Below, in pieces: positions 5,568 to 11,134 of a stretch of DNA of 11,134 nt. The DNA comes from CAZFCK01 sp964517355. GTDB lineage: Bacteria; Desulfobacterota; Desulfovibrionia; Desulfovibrionales; Desulfovibrionaceae. Numbering within the stretch: position 1 is the first letter of the stretch; each line of letters opens with the position of its first letter. The stretch spans positions 1-11,134 of the forward strand of contig CAZFCK010000154.1 of NCBI GenBank assembly GCA_964517355.1. Direction: 5' to 3'. The notes beneath the pieces were generated by a model that saw only the letters and a program-made list of their open reading frames with translations, ran no database searches and was not told where the DNA came from. A program made the translations under genes and the position numbers.

Positions 5568-7871
5568 ATGGCCATGCAATTAACCAAGGGTTTCGAACTG
5601 TTCACCAAAACATTTCAGGAACAATACAACATCGATGCGAACATGTTGCGCGGCGTTGCCTGGGAGGTGTGGCAAAACGAACTCAGCAAATCGGATCGCG
5701 AGGCATGGGAAAGCATGGCCGCGCCAAAACCCGAACCGCCCCTTTCTCCCACAGACAAATCCGAGGCGGTGGAAAAAACAAAATCTCCCGAACGCCCCCC
5801 TGCTTCCGAAAAAAAGCCCGCCGCCGTTTCCCCTCCGGCCCCTGAAGCCCCTGCGGAAGCACCGCCCAAACCCCGCAAAACCGAGGCCAGCGCGGCAAAG
5901 CCAAAGCCCAAGAAGCAGGTTGAGCATAAGGTCGATGTTGGGCCGCAACCCGCAAAGGATACTCCTCTCCCTGAGAAGGCCGCTGTGAACGGGAAACCGG
6001 GAAGCGAGGAAGCCTTGCATCGGGACACGCCCCCGCCTCCCGCCCAGGCGAAACCAGCGGAACCTGAAAAGAAAAGGCCGGAAGCCAAACCCGCGCCCGC
6101 CTCCAAACCATCCTCCCTGCACAGCACGATCACGGGAAAAATCGCCGGACTTCTGAAGATGCGCGGAAGTGAAACTCCCGCGAAGAAGGAACCCGCTCAA
6201 CCGGCCCCTCAGCCAGAGCCCAAACCAGCCTCGCAACGTACCAGAGAAGCGGCTCCCAGGGAGACCGTTGCGCCTTCTCCGCATCAAACTGCTGCTATGC
6301 GGCCTGCGGAACCAGCCCCTCCCGCGGCTCCTGTGCCGCCCCAAAAAAAGGAGGAGGCCTTAGCCGAACCCGCCACACAGGTAAAAGCCGCAGATCAAGC
6401 GCCCGAGGTGGTTGAGCTTCAGGAAAGCCCCCCCGCTCCCCCTCCGGTGGAAGCGGTGAAACCTTCCGCGCCTCTCGCGAGCGAAGCTGAAGCCTCGCCG
6501 GAAGCCAGCGCGTCTGAGACTCCGGATGTTGCACAAGAGGCATCGCGGCCTGCCGCTCCGCCGGAGGAACCGCCGCGCCCCGCTGTGGAGGATACGGCGC
6601 CAATCATTCTCGCTCCCGAGTTGATCGTGGAGAGTCCCGCCCCGGAGCCGTCGGTTCAGGAACCCCGTGAGATGGGAGCCCAAACGCCCCCTGAGGAAGC
6701 GGCAACGCCTTCAGTCGCGCCCCAGCCTTCCTCTGAGGAAGGCGATGCGACGCATGCCCCCGTGTCTGCCGGTGTCCCGCCTCAACCGGAGGCAGATGAA
6801 CGGGAAAAGCCGCCCATGGCGGAACATGCCCAGGAATCCGCACGGCCAGAAGAAGACGAGGTGGAACAGGCGGAAGCGGTTGCTGCGGAGGAGTTCGCCC
6901 CCGCGCTGGAAACACCGCATGAGCCAACGGACGGCAATCACGTCGATAGCGCGGAGGAATCCAAGGACACGTCATCCCTGCTTTTGGACATGGATGAGGT
7001 TATTGACGTTGAAGACACGGCATCCCGGTTTTTCGACGACCTGCCGAACGAATCGCCAACGGAAGAGCCTGTTCCCGATGTTACCGAAATCCTGGAAGTG
7101 GAACCGATTGAAATCGAACCGTGGGATGAGGAAGACAAGGAGGAGACCGTTCCGGAAGCCATAGGCCCCATGCCGGGGCGCAGCGCCGCGGAACGGGCCC
7201 TGGCGCGATTCAGGGCCATGGCCCAGGAGGAGGAAGACGATCTCCTGTCCCCCGATTTTCTTGTGGACGAACCCGACGTTGAAAGTCTGCACAGCGCCCG
7301 CCAAGAGGCCCGGCACATCGTCGCCGAGCGCATAGCCGCCAAATCCGGGGCGCTCGCGGAAGCCCTGATCCGGCAAGCTCTTCAAGGCGACACCCTCGCC
7401 CTCAAATTATGCATGCAGCACTTGTTGCCCGAAAAGATACTGCGCAGCATGCTCCAAGCTCTAGCCGAACGCGCCATGCAACTGGGACGTGATGCGGGGC
7501 ACTCTTCACTTCTGGCGCTCTTGGCCGGAAAACACGCCGCGCCTCCGCCTCCCCTTGAGCAGGCGGCCCACATGGCGGATGCAATGGTGCAACGCGCCCT
7601 GGACGGCGACCTGACCGCCATGGACATCTGCCTGCAACTCGGTGGTCCGCCGCAAGACAACAAAGGCCTTGTTGAGCCGCTGTCGGAAAAACTGCTGCAC
7701 AGGGCTCTCAAGGGAGATATCCTGCTGTTGGCGCTTTTTCTTGAGCGTTTGAGCCCTATTGAACTGTCAGAAGAAGATGCGGCGCATCTTGAAGAGGCGC
7801 TGCTGGAAAAATGCCTCCAGGGCGATGAGACAGCCCTTAAAGCGTGCCTGGCAAGCCTGCTGCAGCGATAG
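5568..7871 (+). CDS. Large Pro/Ala/Glu-rich protein with C-terminal 36-aa repeats, function unknown
   Basis: I do not recognise this 767-aa protein. Residues 1-52 look folded, with aromatic and helical content (GFELFTKTFQEQYNI, AWEVWQNEL). Residues 53 to about 455 are low complexity, dominated by Pro, Ala, Glu and Lys. They are interrupted by one amphipathic segment (about 182-200, TITGKIAGLLKMRG). Residues about 459-575 are strongly acidic (VIDVEDTASRFFDDLP; EILEVEPIEIEPWDEED). The C-terminus (about 595-767) holds repeats of the form ALxGDxxALxxCLxxLLP, with the Gly-Asp at 607, 680, 716 and 752 and a decayed copy at 640; the last spacings are exactly 36 aa. No signal peptide or membrane span is visible, so it is probably cytoplasmic, with the disordered middle separating two folded ends. 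A scaffold or adaptor role is a guess. The repeat recalls the GDxxALRLCLERLLPP motif of short DUF5681-type proteins (from memory, unverified). The start codon has a modest GGCGAGAG upstream. Confidence 0.8.
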   Translation: MAMQLTKGFELFTKTFQEQYNIDANMLRGVAWEVWQNELSKSDREAWESMAAPKPEPPLSPTDKSEAVEKTKSPERPPASEKKPAAVSPPAPEAPAEAPPKPRKTEASAAKPKPKKQVEHKVDVGPQPAKDTPLPEKAAVNGKPGSEEALHRDTPPPPAQAKPAEPEKKRPEAKPAPASKPSSLHSTITGKIAGLLKMRGSETPAKKEPAQPAPQPEPKPASQRTREAAPRETVAPSPHQTAAMRPAEPAPPAAPVPPQKKEEALAEPATQVKAADQAPEVVELQESPPAPPPVEAVKPSAPLASEAEASPEASASETPDVAQEASRPAAPPEEPPRPAVEDTAPIILAPELIVESPAPEPSVQEPREMGAQTPPEEAATPSVAPQPSSEEGDATHAPVSAGVPPQPEADEREKPPMAEHAQESARPEEDEVEQAEAVAAEEFAPALETPHEPTDGNHVDSAEESKDTSSLLLDMDEVIDVEDTASRFFDDLPNESPTEEPVPDVTEILEVEPIEIEPWDEEDKEETVPEAIGPMPGRSAAERALARFRAMAQEEEDDLLSPDFLVDEPDVESLHSARQEARHIVAERIAAKSGALAEALIRQALQGDTLALKLCMQHLLPEKILRSMLQALAERAMQLGRDAGHSSLLALLAGKHAAPPPPLEQAAHMADAMVQRALDGDLTAMDICLQLGGPPQDNKGLVEPLSEKLLHRALKGDILLLALFLERLSPIELSEEDAAHLEEALLEKCLQGDETALKACLASLLQR

Positions 7872-8207
7872 AACCACGCAATTTGCTCACGCCCCAGCGT
7901 TTTTGCGCCTTGGACCAAGGCCGCCGGGGAGGAACGCCCTCCTGGGCCTGGAAACATTGAAATGGCATTGCCGATAGATTATTCTATTCGCGCATCTCAA
8001 ACATGAAAAGCTCCAGCATGGTGGAAACGCACCCCAAGGCTTACCTCTCGCACCAATCTCTTAAAAAGATCACGGCATATTTTCGTTTGTCACATGTTCT
8101 TCAACCTGACGTCGTGAACGTGTAACGCCCCCAGGGCCATATGCAACACAAAATTTATCCGCACAATCCCCATTACCCGTTTAGCAAAGGCGAGGAGGAG
8201 CATCATT
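7872..8207 (+). other. Intergenic region upstream of alkaline phosphatase
   Basis: This 336-bp stretch has no credible gene. From left to right it contains a near-perfect inverted repeat gccttgg-a-ccaaggc (7907-7921) without a following T-run, a 5-bp ggagg/cctcc stem (7928-7942), a more AT-rich stretch (about 7955-8090), a weak candidate Pho-box array (8087-8126), and a strong Shine-Dalgarno AGGAGG at 8193-8198 for the phosphatase. Transcription of the upstream repeat-protein gene probably ends near 7907-7942, but no canonical terminator is visible. Confidence 0.5.
8087..8126 (+). promoter_or_regulatory. Weak candidate Pho box upstream of alkaline phosphatase
   Basis: Four heptamers in 11-bp register start at 8087, 8098, 8109 and 8120: TTGTCAC, TCTTCAA, ACGTCGT and GTGTAAC. 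They match CTGTCAY at 6, 3, 4 and 5 of 7 positions, 18 of 28. A weak -10-like CATATG (8138-8143) lies 11 bp beyond the last one, leaving a leader of about 60 nt before the ATG at 8208. An alkaline phosphatase gene is the classic Pho regulon member, which raises the prior. The middle half-sites are poor, so confidence is low. Confidence 0.3.
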
Positions 8208-9704
8208 ATGCATAAAGTCAAATTGTTGCAGCGTATTATCATGACGCTGTGCGTGACGGTTCTGCTGTTGCCGTCCATTGTCACGGCTGAGGGCAAAACC
8301 GCCTTCTATCATGGAGCACCCGCAAAATATGTATTTTTCTTTATCGGCGATGGAATGGGTTTTCCCCAAAAAAGCGCCGCCTCACAATTTCAGGGCAAGA
8401 CCCTGCTTATGGACCAGTTTCCCGCCCAGGGCGTAACCACGACCTATGCGGCAGACCGCTTCATCACCGGCTCCGCCGCCGCGGCCACCGCATTGGCTGC
8501 CGGCCAGAAAACCAACATCGGTATGCTCGGCATGACACCCGAGCAAATGGCCGTGAATTCCATGGCCGAACTGGCCAAGGAGCAGGGTAAAAAGGTCGGC
8601 ATCGTGACCAGCGTCTCCATCGACCACGCCACTCCCGCCGCTTTTTACGCCCATGTGCCCAAGCGCAGCATGTACCACGAGATCGACCACGCCCTTGTTT
8701 CCAGCGGTTTCGACTTTTTCGGCGGCGGCGGTCTCAAAGACCCCGACGGCAAGCGTATGCTGAAAAAAAATCCCGACGCCAAACCATTGGGCGACGCCCT
8801 GACCAAGGCCCGGGAAAACGGCTACACAATCGTGACGGACAAGGAATCGTTCACGGCCTTGACGCCCGCCGACGGCAAAATCATCGCCTGGAACGCCTGG
8901 CTGCAGGATTCCGGCGCCCTGCCCTACGCCATAGACATGACGGAGAAGGACATCACCCTGCCTGAGTTCACCGCCAAGGCCATTGAAATGCTGGACAACG
9001 ACAAGGGCTTCTTCCTCATGGTCGAAGGCGGCAAAATCGACTGGGCCTGCCACGCCAACGACGGCAGGTCCGCTGTGTCCAACACCATCGCCTTTGACCA
9101 AGCCATTGCCCAAGCCGTTGCCTTCGCTGAAAAGCACCCCGGCGAAACCATTATCGTCGTCACCGGCGACCACGAATGCGGCGGCATGACCCTGGGCTTT
9201 GCCGGCACGCAATACGAAACCTATTACAACATCCTCAACAACCAGAAGCTCTCCTTCCAGGCGTTCGACGATGAAGTTTTCAAAAACTTCACCGGCGATT
9301 TCGAAGCCCTGAAGCCCATTATCACCGAGAAGTTCGGACTGAAATTCGAAGGAGATCCGGCCCAGGACATCATGGTCCTCGCCCCCTTCCAGATTGCGCA
9401 GCTGCAGACCGCTTTTGAACGCGCCAAGGCAGGTGAAACAGAGAAACCCGCCAACGAGGAAACCCTGCTTCTTTACGGGGAATACAACCCCCTTTCCATC
9501 ACCCTTACACACATCCTGAACCAGAAAGCCGGCCTCGGCTGGACATCCTACTCGCATACCGGCGTCCCCGTCGCCACCATGGCCAAAGGCGTGGGCGAGG
9601 AAATCTTCAACGGCTACTACGACAACACCGACCTGGCCTTGAAGCTCTTTTCCATCATGGGGGTGGAGCCTGTTGTGCATACCATGAAGGTCGCCGCCAA
9701 CTAA
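8208..9704 (+). CDS. Secreted alkaline phosphatase (PhoA superfamily)
   Basis: This 498-aa phosphomonoesterase would release phosphate from organic esters in the periplasm. A Sec signal peptide is clear: basic start, hydrophobic core at about 10-25, likely cleavage after VTA (residue 27). Metal and catalytic residues are in place: D48 (IGDGMG), nucleophile S89 (TGSAAAATA), T142, E273, D278, H282, D321, H322 and H450 (SHTG). Two positions differ from E. coli PhoA. H140 stands where E. coli has D153, and W279 where it has K328. That His/Trp pair is found in Bacillus and Thermotoga enzymes and is linked to altered third-metal use, including cobalt activation in the Thermotoga enzyme. The residue before the nucleophile is Gly rather than Asp. 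About 120 residues between the DHE and SHTG motifs form an inserted lobe. AGGAGG at 8193-8198 supports the ATG at 8208. I withhold the symbol phoA because the protein differs from the E. coli type. Confidence 0.93.
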   Translation: MHKVKLLQRIIMTLCVTVLLLPSIVTAEGKTAFYHGAPAKYVFFFIGDGMGFPQKSAASQFQGKTLLMDQFPAQGVTTTYAADRFITGSAAAATALAAGQKTNIGMLGMTPEQMAVNSMAELAKEQGKKVGIVTSVSIDHATPAAFYAHVPKRSMYHEIDHALVSSGFDFFGGGGLKDPDGKRMLKKNPDAKPLGDALTKARENGYTIVTDKESFTALTPADGKIIAWNAWLQDSGALPYAIDMTEKDITLPEFTAKAIEMLDNDKGFFLMVEGGKIDWACHANDGRSAVSNTIAFDQAIAQAVAFAEKHPGETIIVVTGDHECGGMTLGFAGTQYETYYNILNNQKLSFQAFDDEVFKNFTGDFEALKPIITEKFGLKFEGDPAQDIMVLAPFQIAQLQTAFERAKAGETEKPANEETLLLYGEYNPLSITLTHILNQKAGLGWTSYSHTGVPVATMAKGVGEEIFNGYYDNTDLALKLFSIMGVEPVVHTMKVAAN

Positions 9705-9716
9705 GACCGTTTCCCG

Positions 9717-9778
9717 TTTCAAAACTAATTTTGAAAATTACCGGGGGGAAACCTGTGACAAGGTTTCCCCCCGGAGGC
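9717..9778 (+). terminator. Tandem hairpins after the alkaline phosphatase gene
   Basis: Twelve bases after the stop codon an 8-bp AT-rich stem (tttcaaaa 9717-9724 with ttttgaaa 9729-9736) is followed by a perfect 14-bp GC-rich stem (ccggggggaaacct 9741-9754 with its complement 9761-9774) around a 6-nt loop. The second stem is strong enough to stop or stabilise a transcript, although no T-run follows on the + strand. The 3' arm runs into ccggaggc (9771-9778), which also follows the hairpins at 4395-4445. Confidence 0.55.
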
Positions 9779-9827
9779 TCTTGCGGAGCATAAGACAAAA
9801 CCGCATAAGAAAATATGCGAAGGCGAG

Positions 9828-9867
9828 GCCCGCATGCGGGCATCCCGCGGCGCAGGCAATCCTTGCC
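9828..9867 (+). other. Structured leader of the YibE/F gene
   Basis: A perfect 14-bp palindrome, gcccgcatgcgggc (9828-9841), and a 5-bp stem ggcaa/ttgcc (9855-9867) lie 35-75 bp before the YibE/F start codon. The palindrome could be a DNA operator or simply GC-rich intergenic sequence. No riboswitch class is recognised and no promoter is convincing. Confidence 0.25.
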
Positions 9868-9901
9868 ATGACGCGGTGTTTCCCTTCCTGACGGAGACAT
9901 T

Positions 9902-11047
9902 ATGCAACCCCCCATACGCGGTTGGCGGCGCGACGCGCTTCTTGTGCTGATCTTTGCCGCCCTATCCGTTGCCCTCCTCTTCACGCCCACGGGATTCGAA
10001 GAACGCATGCCCGCCAATTCCGTGCGCTGCAAGGGCCTGGTCCTGAAAGTGGACAACCAGAACATTCAGACATTCGGAATCGTGAAGCAGGGCGAACAGG
10101 GTGTGACGCTCAAGCTGCTCGACGGCCCCTTTTCCGGCCAGGTTGTCCACGGCATGAACCCCCTCTTGGGGCAGATGGACAAAGACAAGCTGTTCGCGCC
10201 CGGGGATCAGGCCCTTACGGTGTTGAGCCTGAACCCAAAGGGGGAAATCGCTTTCGTCTGCCCCCAGGATCATTACCGCCTGGGGTTGGAAAGCCTTTTG
10301 CTCGGGCTTTTCGCGCTGCTTCTGGTGGCCTTCGGCGGTTGGACAGGGCTCAAGGCCCTGCTCTCGTTTTTGTTCACCGCCCTCGCCCTCTGGAAGCTGC
10401 TGATTCCCCTACTGCTGCTCGGCTACAATCCGGTGCCGCTCTCTCTGGGAATCGTAGCCCTGCTTAGCGGCGCTATCATTTTTCTTGTGGCGGGAATGAC
10501 GCGCCTGGGCCTTGTGGCCTTTTCAGGGGCCTTCCTGGGCGTGCTCACCAGCTGCGCCCTGGCGCTGTATTTCACGCGCGCCTTTCACCTCAACGGCGCA
10601 GTGCTGCCCTTTGCGGAAACCATGCTCTATTCCGGGTACGGGCATCTGGACCTGGCCGGTATCTTCGTGGCCGCCATCTTTCTGGCCGCATCAGGCGCTG
10701 TCATGGACCTTGCCATGGATGTGGCCGCCAGCCAGAGAGAAGTGCTTCTCACCACCCCCGGCATATCGCGCTGGCAGCTTTTCCGCTCCGGCATCAATGT
10801 GGGGCGCGCCGTTGTGGGCACCATGACCACCACCCTGCTGCTCGCCTATTCAGGAGGGTATGTTACGCTCCTCATGGCTTTCATGGCCCAGGGCGTGCCC
10901 TTGGCCAATCTCTTCAATATGGTCTTCGTTGCTTCCGAAGTGCTGAAAACCCTTGTGGGGAGTTTCGGACTGGTCACCGTGGCTCCCTTCACGGCCATGG
11001 TGGGCGCCCTTCTGTACGCCCCGCGGGCAACGGCCAAAGCGGAATAA
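9902..11047 (+). CDS. YibE/F-family integral membrane protein
   Basis: This 381-aa protein has the YibE/F family layout. A first membrane span (about 11-29) leads to an extracytoplasmic domain (about 30-125, with a beta-rich GVTLKLLDGPFSGQ stretch at 67-80). This is followed by about seven further hydrophobic spans: near 127-145, 149-172, 178-198, 203-225, 250-270, 301-326 and 352-373. Conserved-looking blocks include ASGAVMDLAMDVAAS (263-277), which puts two Asp residues in or beside the membrane, and GTMTTTLLLAYSGG (306-319). The family's biochemical role is not established; transport or efflux is often suggested. The ATG at 9902 has GGAG at 9893-9896. It follows the phosphatase by 197 bp, with strong hairpins between, so it is probably transcribed separately. 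The length is normal for a single-chain YibE/F protein and I see no frame disruption. Confidence 0.85.
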   Translation: MQPPIRGWRRDALLVLIFAALSVALLFTPTGFEERMPANSVRCKGLVLKVDNQNIQTFGIVKQGEQGVTLKLLDGPFSGQVVHGMNPLLGQMDKDKLFAPGDQALTVLSLNPKGEIAFVCPQDHYRLGLESLLLGLFALLLVAFGGWTGLKALLSFLFTALALWKLLIPLLLLGYNPVPLSLGIVALLSGAIIFLVAGMTRLGLVAFSGAFLGVLTSCALALYFTRAFHLNGAVLPFAETMLYSGYGHLDLAGIFVAAIFLAASGAVMDLAMDVAASQREVLLTTPGISRWQLFRSGINVGRAVVGTMTTTLLLAYSGGYVTLLMAFMAQGVPLANLFNMVFVASEVLKTLVGSFGLVTVAPFTAMVGALLYAPRATAKAE

Positions 11048-11086
11048 CTTTATAATGACGACTTTCGGGCTCAATGAATAAAAGAA

Positions 11087-11134
11087 TAAAGTCGCGGGCT
11101 TTCGCGCCCGCACGACGACCAGGGGAGGCCCCTG
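11087..11134 (+). repeat. 48-bp dispersed intergenic repeat, copy 2 (at window edge)
   Basis: This is identical over all 48 bases to 4284-4331 and begins 39 bp after the YibE/F stop codon. It has the same gcgggc/gcccgc hairpin (11094-11099 with 11106-11111) and the ccagggg/cccctg hairpin, which the window end truncates by one base. Because identity runs to the last base, the true repeat may be longer. Conservation of loops as well as stems points to a dispersed element rather than two independent terminators. Confidence 0.75.

Noticed and set aside
5580..6344. Long - strand open frame (254 codons) opposite the Pro/Ala-rich gene
   Set aside because: Gly/Arg/Phe-rich shadow of Pro/Ala/Glu codons; no ribosome binding site. 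The + strand is supported by the ordered 36-aa repeats at its end.
7380..7871. The 36-aa repeat as a recent DNA-level tandem duplication
   Set aside because: Only the protein pattern is periodic; the nucleotide sequences of the units differ widely, so the repeat is old.
7955..7975. tggcattgcc as a sigma-54 promoter
   Set aside because: The two elements abut, without the roughly 5-bp spacing between TGGCAC and TTGC.
8382..9722. Very long - strand open frame (446 codons) opposite the alkaline phosphatase
   Set aside because: Mirror of codon bias in a real gene: Gly/Val/His-rich, no motifs, while the + strand has an intact catalytic site and signal peptide.

Overview
The window looks like chromosomal DNA of a Desulfovibrio-like sulfate reducer (Desulfovibrionaceae). 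This is inferred from high GC, gene content and the style of the hairpin-rich intergenic repeats; no rRNA or marker gene is present to prove it. There are six convincing protein genes, five on + and one on -. I see no tRNA, rRNA, CRISPR array, transposase or phage gene.

Layout. 1-479: no credible gene; it holds a candidate array of four PhoB half-sites in 11-bp register (198-237) and a terminator-like hairpin just before the first gene. 480-2915: an 811-aa fusion of a PHP phosphoesterase domain and a GT4 glycosyltransferase. 2983-4269: a radical SAM protein with a C-terminal Cys cluster, probably co-transcribed. 4270-4507: a hairpin-dense convergent intergenic region with the first copy of a 48-bp repeat. 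4508-5446 (-): an ornithine cyclodeaminase/mu-crystallin-family reductase, most like delta1-pyrroline-2-carboxylate reductases. 5568-7871: a 767-aa Pro/Ala/Glu-rich protein ending in about five 36-aa repeats, divergent from the reductase. 7872-8207: intergenic, with a second, weaker candidate Pho-box array. 8208-9704: a secreted alkaline phosphatase. 9902-11047: a YibE/F-family membrane protein. The window ends inside or at the edge of the second 48-bp repeat copy.

How they may work together. Alkaline phosphatase scavenges phosphate from organic esters outside the cytoplasm. A phosphoesterase fused to a lipid-type GT4 could replace phospholipid head groups with sugar, as the separate PlcP and Agt enzymes do in other phosphate-starved bacteria. 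PhoB-like half-site arrays upstream of both genes suggest a phosphate-limitation theme. The PHP-GT fusion, its unexplained radical SAM partner and the phased upstream array are the best candidates here for an under-described system. The 36-aa repeat protein is the most novel-looking single protein. The regulatory link and the lipid substrate are inferences, not seen directly.
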